Positions 50,769 through 60,565 are shown, counted from the first letter of the stretch. The stretch: 64,000 nucleotides of DNA from Streptomyces adustus (GCF_009377175.1 NZ_VJZD01000008.1:1-64000); one strand, 5' to 3'. The notes: generated by a model from the sequence alone, not told the origin. Program-made: numbers and translations.

Positions 50769-50960
50769 ATGACGTACGACCGGCTGGTGTGCGCGAACTG
50801 CGCGGCGCCCGTGAACGAGGGCCGATGCCCCGTGTGCCGCGCGAACCGTGAGCGGCTGCAACAGGAGAACTTCCTCGCAGGCATGAACCCGATGACGCTG
50901 ATCGCGCTGCTGGCGGTGCTGATCGCGGCGGTGGCGCTGCTCGCGCACCAGACCGTGTAG
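50769..50960 (+). CDS. Small zinc-ribbon protein with C-terminal membrane helix
   Basis: The 63-aa protein has two CxxC pairs (VCANCAAP and RCPVCRAN) forming a probable zinc ribbon, then a short linker and a C-terminal hydrophobic helix ([18 protein letters not shown]). GAGGAGGGTG lies just before the ATG at 50769. It is tail-anchored with the ribbon in the cytoplasm by prediction. Divergent from ftsE and followed by a strong terminator. The function is unknown; the gene sits in the same place in other Streptomyces as I recall. Confidence 0.8.
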   Translation: MTYDRLVCANCAAPVNEGRCPVCRANRERLQQENFLAGMNPMTLIALLAVLIAAVALLAHQTV

Positions 50961-50986
50961 GCGAGGTACGCGGCAGCGCTCGTACG

Positions 50987-51021
50987 AAGGGCCTGGAACG
51001 ATGGCTTCGTTCCAGGCCCTT
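50987..51021. terminator. Bidirectional terminator
   Basis: A perfect 15-bp stem (50987-51001 with 51007-51021) with a 5-nt loop, followed by TTCTC on the plus strand, lies between the zinc-ribbon gene and the convergent LAETG-protein gene. Confidence 0.85.
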
Positions 51022-51070
51022 TCTCATGTCCGGGTACGGGCGCGCACGTTCCGTACCGGGTCGGTCACCG

Positions 51071-51880
51071 TCAGGCGGCAGCGCCGCCACGGCCGCCCGC
51101 GAGACGCGGCAGCACGCGGAAGGCGACACCACCGGCGATCATCGTGGCGGCGCCGATCAGCAGGAACGCGGTCTGGCCGGCACCGGTCTCGGCGAGCTGC
51201 TCACCGTTGCTCTGGGCCGAGGTGTTGGACGCCTCCGAGGTGTCGGTGAGGGCCGAGGAGCCCTCCTCCTGCGCGGAGTTGTCGTTGGTGCCGTTGGTGT
51301 CGGTGTTCGTGTTGCCACCGGTGGTGCCGGAACCTCCGGTGGAGCTCGAACCGCCGGTGGAGCTCGAGCCACCGGTGGAGCTCGAACCGCCGGTGGTGGA
51401 GGAACCCCCCGAGGTACCGGTGGACGTGCCCTCCGACGTGCCCGTCGAGGTGCCCTCGGAGGTACCCGTGGACGTGCCCGTCGAAGTACCGGTCGAGGTG
51501 CCCTCGGAGGTACCCGTGGACGTACCCTCCGACGTGCCCGTCGAGGTGCCCTCGGAGGTACCCGTGGACGTGCCGGTCGAGGTGCCCTCGGAGGTACCCG
51601 TGGACGTACCCTCCGACGTGCCCGTCGAGGTGCCCTCGGTCACGCCCACCGAGGCGCCCTCGGAGGTACCCGTGGACGCACCCTCCGACGTACCCGTCGA
51701 GGTGCCCTCGGACGTACCCGTCGAGGTGCCCTCCGACGTACCGTCCGGGGCACCCGCGCCGGCGACGGAGACGCCGAGGTCGAGAGCCGAGGCGGCACCC
51801 GCCACCGTCAGCGAGGCACCGGCCGCGATCACGGCACCGGCGGCTATCCGCGCGAAGCGAATGCGCGTCTTCTTGGTCAT
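51071..51880 (-). CDS. Sortase-anchored surface protein with Gly-Thr-Ser-Glu repeats (LAETG motif)
   Basis: The 269-aa protein has a signal peptide ([20 protein letters not shown]), about 110 residues of near-perfect GTSTGTSE repeats, a GGSSSTGG block, a short acidic region and a C-terminal sorting signal: LAETG (about 232), one membrane helix ([18 protein letters not shown]) and a basic tail. LAxTG is the class E sortase signal known from Streptomyces chaplins, so it should be linked to peptidoglycan. The repeats look like a flexible stalk with nothing globular on it. Strong promoter at 52011-52039. Confidence 0.85.
   Translation of the reverse strand: MTKKTRIRFARIAAGAVIAAGASLTVAGAASALDLGVSVAGAGAPDGTSEGTSTGTSEGTSTGTSEGASTGTSEGASVGVTEGTSTGTSEGTSTGTSEGTSTGTSTGTSEGTSTGTSEGTSTGTSEGTSTGTSTGTSTGTSEGTSTGTSEGTSTGTSGGSSTTGGSSSTGGSSSTGGSSSTGGSGTTGGNTNTDTNGTNDNSAQEEGSSALTDTSEASNTSAQSNGEQLAETGAGQTAFLLIGAATMIAGGVAFRVLPRLAGGRGGAAA
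51325..51750 (-). repeat. Coding minisatellite: GTSTGTSE and GGSSSTGG repeats
   Basis: The middle of the LAETG gene is built from 12- and 24-bp units (such as GGTACCCGTGGACGTACCCTC on the plus strand) in many imperfect copies from about 51410 to 51750, and 18-bp units from 51325 to 51400. Copies differ mostly at third positions, so the amino-acid pattern is kept more tightly than the DNA. Confidence 0.9.
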
Positions 51881-52010
51881 CTGATTGCTACCCCCAGTAG
51901 CCGATCGTCAGTGAGGGCCGCGTACGGGGGGCGGTGATCAACGGGGACGGCTGAGAAGTTCGCCGCGCCCCCGGTTCACATGCGCCCCAGAGATACGCAT
52001 GCCGCGCTTT

Positions 52011-52039
52011 ACCCTTCCCACTTTTCAAAGCAACGTCAA
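52011..52039 (-). promoter_or_regulatory. Promoter of the LAETG surface-protein gene
   Basis: On the minus strand TTGACG (52039-52034) and AAGGGT (52016-52011) are spaced by exactly 17 bp, a good vegetative -35 with a fair -10. Confidence 0.55.
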
Positions 52040-52129
52040 GGCCGTTGCGCGCGCGATGTCCTCGTACGGGGCCTATGCCGGACCCCGCGGGCGAGAGTGT
52101 GACGAAAAGCCCAGTCGCCGGGGCGGAAA

Positions 52130-52164
52130 AAGGCAACTGCCGCCTGTTCGGCGGCAGTTGCCTT
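52130..52164 (-). terminator. Terminator of prfB
   Basis: A perfect 15-bp stem (52130-52144 with 52150-52164) is followed on the minus strand by CCTTTTTCC, a clear U-tract, 22 bases after the prfB stop. Confidence 0.9.
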
Positions 52165-52185
52165 GTCGACAAATCGTTCCGTCGG

Positions 52186-53289
52186 TTACTTCTCCTGCTG
52201 CTTGCGCCAGCGAATCCCGGCTTCGAGGAAGCCGTCGATCTCACCGTTGAACACGGCCTCGGGGTTGCCGACTTCGTATTCGGTGCGCAGGTCCTTGACC
52301 ATCTGGTACGGGTGCAGGACGTACGAACGCATCTGGTTGCCCCAGGAGCTGCCGCCGTCCTTGAGGGCGTCCATCTTGGCCCGCTCCTCCTGGCGCTGCC
52401 GCTCCAGCAGCTTCGCCTGGAGAACGTTCATGGCGGTCGCCTTGTTCTGGATCTGCGACCGCTCGTTCTGGCACGAGACGACGATGCCGGTGGGGAGGTG
52501 GGTCAGCCGGACCGCGGAGTCGGTCGTGTTGACGCCCTGGCCGCCGGGGCCGGACGACCGGTAGACGTCCACCCGCAGCTCGGACTCGTCGATCTCGATG
52601 TGGTCGGTCTGCTCGACGACGGGCAGGATCTCCACGCCCGCGAAGGAGGTCTGCCGCCGCCCCTGGTTGTCGAAGGGAGAGATACGGACGAGACGGTGCG
52701 TGCCCTGCTCGACCGAGAGGGTGCCGTAGGCGTACGGCACCTGTACGGCGAAGGTGGTCGACTTGATGCCGGCCTCTTCGGCGTACGACGTCTCGATGAG
52801 CTCGGTCTTGTAGCCCTTCTGCTCCGCCCACCGCAGGTACATCCGCTGGAGCTTCTCCGCGAAGTCGGCGGCGTCGACGCCACCGGCCTCGGCGCGGATG
52901 TTGACGAGGGCCTCACGGGAGTCGTACTCGCCGGACAGGAGCGTACGGACCTCCATCTCGTCCAGCGCCTTGCGGACGGCGACGAGCTCGGACTCCGCCT
53001 CGGCGCGGGTGTCCGGGTCGTCCTCCTCCTCGGCCATCTCGAAGAGCACGACGAGATCGTCGATCCGTCCGCGCAGCGCCTCCGCCTTCCTGACCTCGGC
53101 CTGGAGGTGGGACAGCTTGCTGGTGATCTTCTGCGCCTCGTCCGGGTTGTCCCACAGGGACGGCGCGGCCGCCTGCTCCTCGAGCACGGCGACATCTGCC
53201 CTCAGCTTGTCGAGGTCCAGAACGGCCTCGATCGACTCCATGGTCGAGGAGAGGGACTTGAGCTCTTCGGATACATCGACGACTGCCAC
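52186..53289 (-). CDS. prfB: Peptide chain release factor 2
   Basis: The 367-aa protein has the N-terminal coiled coil, the stop-codon reading motif SPF ([10 protein letters not shown]) that marks RF2 (UGA/UAA), and the catalytic GGQ loop ([17 protein letters not shown]). GTG start at 53289. The frame is continuous, so there is no programmed frameshift of the E. coli kind. It is monocistronic with its own terminator. Confidence 0.96.
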   Translation of the reverse strand: MAVVDVSEELKSLSSTMESIEAVLDLDKLRADVAVLEEQAAAPSLWDNPDEAQKITSKLSHLQAEVRKAEALRGRIDDLVVLFEMAEEEDDPDTRAEAESELVAVRKALDEMEVRTLLSGEYDSREALVNIRAEAGGVDAADFAEKLQRMYLRWAEQKGYKTELIETSYAEEAGIKSTTFAVQVPYAYGTLSVEQGTHRLVRISPFDNQGRRQTSFAGVEILPVVEQTDHIEIDESELRVDVYRSSGPGGQGVNTTDSAVRLTHLPTGIVVSCQNERSQIQNKATAMNVLQAKLLERQRQEERAKMDALKDGGSSWGNQMRSYVLHPYQMVKDLRTEYEVGNPEAVFNGEIDGFLEAGIRWRKQQEK

Positions 53290-53459
53290 GCATCCAGCGT
53301 AACGGCTCCGCCGGGCGACGAGCGCCGGGGCAGCGGCGACCTCACCCGCCGGCCGGGGCGACCCGGACGACGGGCGGAGCCGGGACGGACGCCGCGCGGG
53401 TCCGGGACGGCCGACGGCCCGGTCCCGTACGGGCGACGGGCGGGTCCGGCCGGGTCAGG

Positions 53460-54704
53460 TCACGGCGTCTGCGGGGCCGAGTGCTTGGTGTCCTGTGGGG
53501 TCGTCCCCGTGTCGTCCCCGGCCGTGGCCCACCAGGTGCCGACGCCGACCGCGGCCACGAGGACCACCGCGGCCGTCCCCAGCGTCACCCGGCGTCTGCG
53601 CGCCGAGGCACGGTGGCGCGCGGATCCGGGCCGGGGCGCCCCCGCGGCCCGCGGCGCGCGCGCCGTGCCCCGGGCGCCGCCCGCGAGCTCGTCCGGGCCC
53701 GGCACCCGCATCGAGGTGTGCGTGTCCCGGTTGGAGTCCGGCTTCGCGCCCGGCACCAGGGGTACGGCCCCGCGCCGTCGCACCGCGCGCTCACCTGTGG
53801 ACGCGGCCGGCTCGCCCGCCTCGTCCATCGGGGCCTCGCCCGGCTCCGCGTCCGGCTCGTCCACGTCGAGCGGCGGCATCCCGGCCAGCATCGGCAGCTG
53901 CTCCCGCAGCCGGGCCGCCAGCTCCGTGGCGCGCAGCCGCGAGGCCGGTGCCTTCGCCAGGCACTGCACCATCAGCTGCCACAGCTCCTCGGGGATGCCC
54001 GGCAGCGGCACCACGGTCTCGGTCACGTGCCTGCGCAGCACCGCGCCCGGGTGCCCGCCCCCGAAGGGCGTGAACCCGGCCAGCAGCTCGTAGAGCACGG
54101 TCGCGAGCGCGTAGATGTCCACCGCGGCCCGCGGCGGCAGCCCCTCCACGATCTCCGGCGCCAGATAGTCCGGCGTCCCGATGATCTTCGTGGCGCGGGT
54201 GCGCTTGGGGGAGTCGATGAGTTTGGCGACCCCGAAGTCCGTCAACAGGGCCGGGTGCGCGCCGCCGGGACCCAGCGGGCCCTGCATGTCCAGCAGGACG
54301 TTCTCCGGCTTGACGTCCCGGTGGACGACCCCGGCGGCGTGCGCGGCCGCGAGTCCCTCCGCCACGTCCGCCACGATGGCCACCGCCGCCTCGGGCGCCA
54401 GTCTGCGCTCCCGGTCCAGCCGGGTGCGCAGATCCGTGCCGCGGACGAGGTCCATGACCAGTGCCAGGTCGTTCCCGTCGACGACGAGATCCCGTACGGA
54501 CACCACATGGGGATGTTCGAGGCCCAGCAGCGCCGTGCGCTCCTGGACGAAGCGGCCCACGAGTTCCTCGTCGGACGCGAGGTCCTCGCGCAGCAGCTTG
54601 ATGGCGACGGGCCCCTCGGGCCCCTCGCCCAGCCACACCGTGCCGGCGCTGCCGCGCCCCAGGATCTGGTGGGCGGCGTACCGGCTGCCGATCTTCCGTG
54701 CCAA
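53460..54704 (-). CDS. pkaB: Serine/threonine protein kinase PkaB
   Basis: The 414-aa Hanks-type kinase has a glycine loop LGRGSAGTVW, Lys36 (VAIKLL), catalytic HRDVKPEN and DFGVAK, and an activation segment ending GTPDYLAPE. After the kinase domain (about 8-270) comes an Ala/Pro/Arg-rich juxtamembrane region, one membrane helix (TLGTAAVVLVAAVGVGTWW) and a short extracellular end with no sensor domain. By length and neighbours it matches S. coelicolor PkaB, next to PkaA. Confidence 0.9.
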   Translation of the reverse strand: MARKIGSRYAAHQILGRGSAGTVWLGEGPEGPVAIKLLREDLASDEELVGRFVQERTALLGLEHPHVVSVRDLVVDGNDLALVMDLVRGTDLRTRLDRERRLAPEAAVAIVADVAEGLAAAHAAGVVHRDVKPENVLLDMQGPLGPGGAHPALLTDFGVAKLIDSPKRTRATKIIGTPDYLAPEIVEGLPPRAAVDIYALATVLYELLAGFTPFGGGHPGAVLRRHVTETVVPLPGIPEELWQLMVQCLAKAPASRLRATELAARLREQLPMLAGMPPLDVDEPDAEPGEAPMDEAGEPAASTGERAVRRRGAVPLVPGAKPDSNRDTHTSMRVPGPDELAGGARGTARAPRAAGAPRPGSARHRASARRRRVTLGTAAVVLVAAVGVGTWWATAGDDTGTTPQDTKHSAPQTP

Positions 54705-54852
54705 GGCTGCTCCTACGGACGCGTGTTGTCGCCAAAACTACGCGTCCGGCGAGCCAACCTTCACCGCCGAGGCGGAAATCACCTGTCAGGTGTCGACAAA
54801 TCCCCAGACAGACGGCCGGACCGGCGGTCGCGCCGCCGGTCCGGCCGGGCCG

Positions 54853-56541
54853 TCAGTTGCCGCTGCCGCCGGTCGGCGCGCCGCTGTTGCCGAGGTCCCC
54901 GATCCAGCCGGACACCTGGTTGTACATGTGCACGATCTGGCCCCAGAAGCTCCGGGTGGTGCCGATCCACTCCTGGAGCGGGGTCAGCTCCCAGATCAGC
55001 CATCCGGCGATGAACAGGATGATGATCGTGAACAGGCACCCCTTCAGGCAGCCCAGACCCGGGATCTTCATCGGGTTGGCGCTGCGCTGGCGGGGCTCGC
55101 GCGGCTCCCGGGCGGGCCGCTGCGGCTGCTGCGGCTGGCGGGGCTGCTGAGGCGGCGCGTACTGCTGCGGCTGCCGGGGCTGCTGTTGCTGCTGGTACCC
55201 GTACCCCTGCTGGTAGCCCTGCTGACCGTGCTGCGGCTGCCGCTGCTGGGGCTGCTGCTGTCGGGCCGGGCGCGGCGCGGGCTGCTGCGGGCGGGCGACC
55301 TGGCGCTGCGGGCGGCGGCGCAGCGGGTCCTCGCCGGGGTCGAGGTACTGGACCTGCGTCTGCTCGTTGCGGTCGCGGGCGGCCCGCAGCTGGGACTGCC
55401 AGGGGTGCGGCTCCGCCGGGCCGCCCGGCTGCTGCCCGGGCTGGTTCGGCGGCACCGGCGGCATGACGGCCGTCGGGTCCGCCGCGCCCCTGTTGGGCAG
55501 TACGGCGGTGGGGTCGGCGGCGCCGGCCGGGCCCCCGGTGTGCGGCAGGAAGCTGGTCGCGGCGTTCGGGTCGTACATCCCGGGCGCCTGGCCGGTGGGC
55601 AGCACCTGGGTGGCGTCCGCGGACCCGGGCACCACGGACGGCGCCAGCAGGGACCCGACGGCCTCCGCGGCGGCGATCTGCGCGGAGTTCGCGTGCACGC
55701 CGATGCCCTCGGCGACGACCCGCAGGGCGTGCGCGAGGTTCACGGCGCTCGGCCGTTCGTCCGGGTTCTTGCGCAGGCAGCGCTCTATGACCGTCCACAG
55801 CGGGTCGGGCACGGTGGAGGGCCTGCGGGGCTCGGCGCTCAGGTGCTGGTGCAGCACCTCGAGCGCGGATCCGCCACCGAACGGCGGACGCCCGGTGACC
55901 AGCTCGTACAGCAGGATCCCGGCGCCGTAGATGTCGACGGCGGCGGTCTGCGGGCGGCCCTCGGCGGACTCCGGGGCGACGTACGCGGGCGTGCCGACGA
56001 ACTCGTGGGTGCGGGTGAGGCCGGGTGAGTCGGCCAGGCGCGCGATGCCGAAGTCGGTCAGCATCGGGTGCATCTGGCCGCCGTTCTGCCGCAGCAGGAC
56101 GTTGGCCGGTTTCAGGTCGCGGTGCACCACGCCGTCGGCGTGGCTGGCGGCGAGCGCGTCCGCGATCTGGGCGGTGAGCAGGGCCGCGGCGACGGGCGAG
56201 AAGGGCCCGTTCTCGCGCAGGTAGCGGTGCAGGTCGGGGCCGTCGACGAGGTCCATGACCAGCGCCAGCAGATCGCCCTCGACGACCAGGTCGCGGACCT
56301 GGACGATGTTGGGATGGGTCAGCCGGAGCAGCACCGACCGCTCCCGCAGGAACCGCGTCACGATGTCCTGGTCGTTCGCGAGCTCCTCCTTGAGGACCTT
56401 GATCGCGACGGTCTCGCCGGGCTGGCCGGGCACGGCCGCCTCGGCGCCCGCGGTCTCACGCTGGCGGGCTCGCCAGACGGTGCCCGTGGCGCCGCGTCCG
56501 AGCGGCTCCTCGAGCAGATACTTGCTGCCTACCGGCCGCAC
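54853..56541 (-). CDS. pkaA: Serine/threonine protein kinase PkaA
   Basis: The 562-aa kinase has LGRGATGTVWRARQ, Lys48, HRDLKPANVLL, DFGIAR and GTPAYVAPE in a domain of about 270 residues. A long Gln/Pro-rich low-complexity linker (runs such as QGYQQGYGYQQQQQP) leads to one membrane helix (LFTIIILFIAGWLIWEL) and about 35 external residues. The GTG at 56541 (VRPVGSKYLLEE) follows GGGAG; the frame extends to 56625 without family similarity. Tandem with pkaB and divergent from the FHA gene, a likely phospho-partner. Confidence 0.9.
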   Translation of the reverse strand: MRPVGSKYLLEEPLGRGATGTVWRARQRETAGAEAAVPGQPGETVAIKVLKEELANDQDIVTRFLRERSVLLRLTHPNIVQVRDLVVEGDLLALVMDLVDGPDLHRYLRENGPFSPVAAALLTAQIADALAASHADGVVHRDLKPANVLLRQNGGQMHPMLTDFGIARLADSPGLTRTHEFVGTPAYVAPESAEGRPQTAAVDIYGAGILLYELVTGRPPFGGGSALEVLHQHLSAEPRRPSTVPDPLWTVIERCLRKNPDERPSAVNLAHALRVVAEGIGVHANSAQIAAAEAVGSLLAPSVVPGSADATQVLPTGQAPGMYDPNAATSFLPHTGGPAGAADPTAVLPNRGAADPTAVMPPVPPNQPGQQPGGPAEPHPWQSQLRAARDRNEQTQVQYLDPGEDPLRRRPQRQVARPQQPAPRPARQQQPQQRQPQHGQQGYQQGYGYQQQQQPRQPQQYAPPQQPRQPQQPQRPAREPREPRQRSANPMKIPGLGCLKGCLFTIIILFIAGWLIWELTPLQEWIGTTRSFWGQIVHMYNQVSGWIGDLGNSGAPTGGSGN

Positions 56542-56958
56542 GTCATGTGCTCCCTGCTGCTTGCCTGGTGTTCCGGCCCAACTGTCGGATGTTCCGACCC
56601 ACTCTAGTGTCGCTCCGCCCGGCACCGGGATGCCGTCATTCTGTGGGTCTTACGTACCTGCTCCCGTACATGTTCGAAGGAAAGACGCTCGCCGGGGCGA
56701 CCGTGGTTGCCGTAAGCGAACGTGACCGATCTCAAGCGGTCGCGCGCACGGTCCGGGTCAGGCACTTTTGCGGGCAGAGCCGACCAATCAAGATCACTTG
56801 ACGGTGGGCGACGGGCGCGTTGTCGGTGGCAAGTGCGAGGATGCCCCCAGTACTGGCCGACGTGCTCGTGCGGGGTGGGGGAAGTCCGCGGTGGGGGACC
56901 GCGGCACGGTTTCGTCCTCGCCCGGCGGGCGCCCGCGCAGAAGGGACCGCTGACGGCG
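56542..56958. other. Divergent promoter region of pkaA and the FHA-ATPase gene, 417 bp
   Basis: This is shared upstream DNA. A TTGACG hexamer at 56797-56802 on the plus strand could be a -35 for the FHA gene, but the -10 is poor. CACTTG/CAAGTG arms flank it. No gene is supported. Confidence 0.45.
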
Positions 56959-59900
56959 ATGCAGATCCGGCTGACCGTCGTAGACCCGCTGGGTCCGCCC
57001 TCCGATCCGCGGGGGCGCGTCACCGCCCGCGACGTGCTGGTCACGGCGCCCGCGGGGACGGCCCTGGCGGCGGTCGCGGCGGCACTGTCCTCGACGGTCT
57101 CCGGCGAGGCGGGCGGCTCCGCGCACGACCGCCCCCGGGAGTCCGCGGGCGGTCCCGTGGTGCTGTACGTCGGCGCGGAGCGGCTGGACGCCCAGCGCTG
57201 CACGCTGGGCGAGCCCCCGCTGATCGACGGCGCGGTGCTGTCCCTGGGCGCCCCCGCCGAGTCCGAGCCGCACCCAGAGCTGGACGACGCCCCGGCCCAG
57301 CTGCACGTGGTGGCGGGCCCGGACGCGGGCGGGGTCCATCTGCTGCACGGCGGCCCGGTGAACATCGGCCGCTCCGCCGACGCCGACGTCCCGCTCGACG
57401 ACCCGGACGTCTCCCGGCTGCACTGCGCGGTCACCCTCGACCCCGACGGCCGCGTCTCGGTCGCCGACCTCGGCTCCACCAACGGCACCGCCCTGGACGG
57501 CACCCGGGTGCACGCCCGCCCGGTGCGCTTCACACCGGGCGCCCTGCTGCGCATAGGCGAGTCGGCGCTGCGGCTCGCGCCCGCCGGGGGTCCCGGGGCG
57601 AGGGTGTCGACGACCCCCGACGGCGAGGGGCATGTGCGGGTGGCCCGCGCGACCGGGAACGAGTCCTTCGCCGGGGAGGGCGAGGACCGGACCGCGCACC
57701 GCGTCGCGGCCTCCGACGCGCACCACACCGGCGCGTCCGTCGCGCCCGCGCCCGCGCAGGCTCCGGGAGCGCCGGACACCGCGACCGGCGCCGGCATCCC
57801 CGAATCGGGCACCGGCCACGCCTACGGCTCGGTGAGCTGGGGCGCCTCCGGGACCGCACCCGGCGCCCGCGCCCACGGCCCGGTGGAACCCCCCGTCGTG
57901 CCGGTCCAGGGCGGAGCCCCGCTGATCGAGAACCACGGCGCCGTGCCGGGCGCCGGCCCGGCGTACGGCGGAGGCGACGGCGGCGACACCCACGGCGGAC
58001 AGACCGGGGCGGACGGCTCCGGCACCACGGACCCCGGCCGCTTCGGCGACGACCGCTTCGGCGACGGTACGGCGGACGCCCTCCGGTCCGGGACCGCCCC
58101 CGGGGCGGACGCCGACCCCGTGCCCCCGCACACCTTCCACACGCCCGGCGGAGCACCGGCCGCGCGCAGGCGCTCCGGCGGTCTGACCGGCTGGGCCCGG
58201 CGGCTGACCGGCGGCCGCGGCGCGCCCGACCAGGCCGGGACCGGCGGCTACGACGCACAGCCGGAGGGCGGGGCCGTCGCCCCGTCGGCGCTGTCGCCCC
58301 GCAGGCCGGACACCTGGCCGGACCCGGCCGCGCTGCTGCTGACGGCGCTGGGCCCCGGCCCCCGGCTGTGGGAGCGCGGCCCCGGACACCCGGAGACGCT
58401 CACGGTGCGGCTCGGCACCACCGACCGGACCGCACCCGACGGCTCGGGTCCGCTGCCCGCGGTACCGGTGACCGCCGATCTGCGCGAGGCCGGGGCGCTG
58501 GGCCTCGCGGGACCGCGGCCCCGGCTGTCCGGGCTGGCACGCGCCGTCGTGGCCCAGCTCACCGCGCTGCACTCCCCGGACACCCTGGAGATCGTCCTGC
58601 TCAGCGCGGACCGCTCCCGTCCGGTGGAGGAGCGCGCCGCGGAGTGGGCCTGGCTCGGCTGGCTGCCCCATGTGCGCCCGGCGCACGGCCAGGACTGCCG
58701 ACTGCTGCTCGCCTACGACCGGGAGCAGGCCACGGCCCGCACCGAGGAACTGCTGCGCCGGCTGGCGGACCACTCGCAGGAACCCGCCTCCGCGGCCCAC
58801 CTGCCCGAGCCCTCCGACCGGCCGGCCGTGCCCTCCCCGCGGCGCCCCTCCTGGGCCCGGGGCGACGCCGCGGCGCACGCGGCCGAGGGCTTCCCCGGGC
58901 CGTACACCGTGGTCGTGGTCGACGGCGATCCCGGCGGTACGGACCTGCGCGCGGCGGTGGCCCGGCTGGTGGCCGAGGGCCCGCGGGCGGGGATCCACGT
59001 GGTGTGCCTGGCCGAGACGGCCCCGGCCTCGCCCGCCTCCCCGGTGACGCAGACGTACGAGGCGGCCTGCGCGGCGACCCCGGTGTTCCGCGAGTGCGGC
59101 GCGGTGGCGCTGCTCAGCGGGGACGTGGCGACGGCGGTACAGCTGATGCGGATCGGCCGGATCGCCGCGGACCCGGCCGGGCACGGCCCGGTCGGCCACG
59201 GCACGGTCGCCGCCGTGGACGCCGTCTCGCTCGCCTGGGCCGAGCGGTTCGGGCGGGCGCTGGCGCCGCTGCGTCCGGACGGCGCCCCGGGCCAGCGCCA
59301 GCCGCGTGTGTCGGTGCCGCTGCCGCAGGCGGCGCGGCTCCTGGACGAACTGGGTCTGGCGCGGGCGACCCCCGCGTCCCTGATGGCCCGCTGGGCCGAC
59401 GCCGGCGACGACGCCGAGGCGCTCGGCGGCCGGGCGGCGGCCGTCCTGGGGGCCGGACCGCGCGGGCCGGTCGGCGTGGACCTCGTCGCCGAGGGCCCGC
59501 ATCTGCTGGTCGAGGGACCGGCGGGCAGCGGGCGTACGGAGCTGCTGCGGGCCCTGGTCGCCTCGCTCGCCGCCGCCGAGCGCCCCGACCGGCTGGGCAT
59601 CGTGCTGGTGGACGGCCGGGACGGCTCGGGCAACGCGGGCGGCGGCCACGGCGAGGGTCTGCGGGTCTGTACGGACGTACCGCATGTCACGACGCATCTC
59701 ACCGCCAACGACCCGGTGCGCATGCGTGAGTTCGCGCAGTCGCTGAGCGCCGAGCTGAAGCGCCGGGCCGAGCTGCTCGGCCGCTCCGACTTCGCCTCCT
59801 GGCACGCCCACCGCGAGGTCTCGGGCCGGATCGTCGCCCAGCGCACGGCCTCGACCCGCGGCACGTTCCGGCCCGGAGCCGGGCTGGACTCCGGGGCCGG

Positions 59901-60531
59901 GCTCGGGCCGGGGCCGGGACCGGGCCTCGGGTCCGACGGCTCGGGCGATCTCGACTCCCCGCCCAGCGCGACGATCCGGCTGCGGCCGGGAGCGGCCGGG
60001 CGGCGCACCGAGGCGCCGCCGCTGCCCCGGCTGGTGGTGGTCGTGGACGACCTGGACGCGCTGGTCTCCCCCGCGCTGGGTTCACCCGGACGGCCCGCCG
60101 CGGGTTCCGTGATGCGCGCGCTGGAGGCCGTGGCCCGCGAGGGTGAACGGCTCGGCGTCCACCTGGTGGCGGCCACCGGCCCCGGCGGCCGTACGGCGGA
60201 GACGGAACCGGCCCGCCGGGCCGCGCTGCGGGTGACGCTGGAGGCGCCGGAGTCCGGGGCGGACGAGCCGGCGCCGGGGCGCGGACAGCTCAGCGTCGCG
60301 GGCGGGCGCACGGTTCCCTTCCAGGGCGGGCGGGTCACCGGTCGCATCCCCCGCACGGCGACCCTGCGCCCCACGGTCGTCCCGCTGGACTGGTCCCGCA
60401 TGGGCGACCCGCCGGCCCGCCGTCCGGTGCGGGAACTGGGCAACGGTCCGACGGACCTGGCGCTGCTGGCCAGCGCGTTGGAGCGGGCGGCCCGGGAGGT
60501 GTCGGCGGCGCAGGTGCCGTCGCTGCTCTGA
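56959..60531 (+). CDS. FHA-domain protein with FtsK/EccC-like degenerate ATPase domain
   Basis: The 1190-aa protein has an FHA phosphothreonine-binding domain at about 112-190 (NIGRSADADVPLDDPDVSRLHCAVT and DLGSTNGT), a disordered Gly/Ala/Pro-rich stretch (190-430), and an FtsK/SpoIIIE-like region. The P-loop reads GPAGSGRTE (853-861), with Arg859 replacing the essential lysine, while a Walker-B-like LVVVVDDLDAL lies near 1025. No membrane span is evident. The kinase genes next door suggest it is read through phosphothreonine by its own FHA domain. ATG at 56959; earlier frames are not protein-like. Confidence 0.85.
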   Translation: MQIRLTVVDPLGPPSDPRGRVTARDVLVTAPAGTALAAVAAALSSTVSGEAGGSAHDRPRESAGGPVVLYVGAERLDAQRCTLGEPPLIDGAVLSLGAPAESEPHPELDDAPAQLHVVAGPDAGGVHLLHGGPVNIGRSADADVPLDDPDVSRLHCAVTLDPDGRVSVADLGSTNGTALDGTRVHARPVRFTPGALLRIGESALRLAPAGGPGARVSTTPDGEGHVRVARATGNESFAGEGEDRTAHRVAASDAHHTGASVAPAPAQAPGAPDTATGAGIPESGTGHAYGSVSWGASGTAPGARAHGPVEPPVVPVQGGAPLIENHGAVPGAGPAYGGGDGGDTHGGQTGADGSGTTDPGRFGDDRFGDGTADALRSGTAPGADADPVPPHTFHTPGGAPAARRRSGGLTGWARRLTGGRGAPDQAGTGGYDAQPEGGAVAPSALSPRRPDTWPDPAALLLTALGPGPRLWERGPGHPETLTVRLGTTDRTAPDGSGPLPAVPVTADLREAGALGLAGPRPRLSGLARAVVAQLTALHSPDTLEIVLLSADRSRPVEERAAEWAWLGWLPHVRPAHGQDCRLLLAYDREQATARTEELLRRLADHSQEPASAAHLPEPSDRPAVPSPRRPSWARGDAAAHAAEGFPGPYTVVVVDGDPGGTDLRAAVARLVAEGPRAGIHVVCLAETAPASPASPVTQTYEAACAATPVFRECGAVALLSGDVATAVQLMRIGRIAADPAGHGPVGHGTVAAVDAVSLAWAERFGRALAPLRPDGAPGQRQPRVSVPLPQAARLLDELGLARATPASLMARWADAGDDAEALGGRAAAVLGAGPRGPVGVDLVAEGPHLLVEGPAGSGRTELLRALVASLAAAERPDRLGIVLVDGRDGSGNAGGGHGEGLRVCTDVPHVTTHLTANDPVRMREFAQSLSAELKRRAELLGRSDFASWHAHREVSGRIVAQRTASTRGTFRPGAGLDSGAGLGPGPGPGLGSDGSGDLDSPPSATIRLRPGAAGRRTEAPPLPRLVVVVDDLDALVSPALGSPGRPAAGSVMRALEAVAREGERLGVHLVAATGPGGRTAETEPARRAALRVTLEAPESGADEPAPGRGQLSVAGGRTVPFQGGRVTGRIPRTATLRPTVVPLDWSRMGDPPARRPVRELGNGPTDLALLASALERAAREVSAAQVPSLL

Positions 60532-60538
60532 CGCGTCC

Positions 60539-60565
60539 CGGGGTCCGTCCACCGGACGGGCCCCG
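60539..60565 (+). terminator. Terminator of the FHA-ATPase gene
   Basis: A 12-bp stem (60539-60550 with 60554-60565, one G-U pair) and 3-nt loop begins 8 bases after the stop codon. Confidence 0.8.

Larger units (their letters stand above)
51881..52185 (-). other. Intergenic region between the LAETG gene and prfB, 305 bp
   Basis: This contains the LAETG-gene promoter and a leader of about 124 bases, plus the prfB terminator. No other gene is supported. Confidence 0.55.

Noticed and set aside
51325-51750. CRISPR-like array
   Set aside because: The units are contiguous, 12-24 bp, in frame and code for [16 protein letters not shown]; there are no unique spacers and no cas genes.
52186-53289. 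Programmed +1 frameshift in prfB
   Set aside because: The gene is one continuous frame with normal RF2 sequence from the start; no in-frame early UGA is present.
56722-56958. N-terminal extension of the FHA-ATPase to 56722
   Set aside because: The added residues are Arg/Gly-rich and unlike protein; the protein starts naturally at 56959 (MQIRLTVVDPLG).
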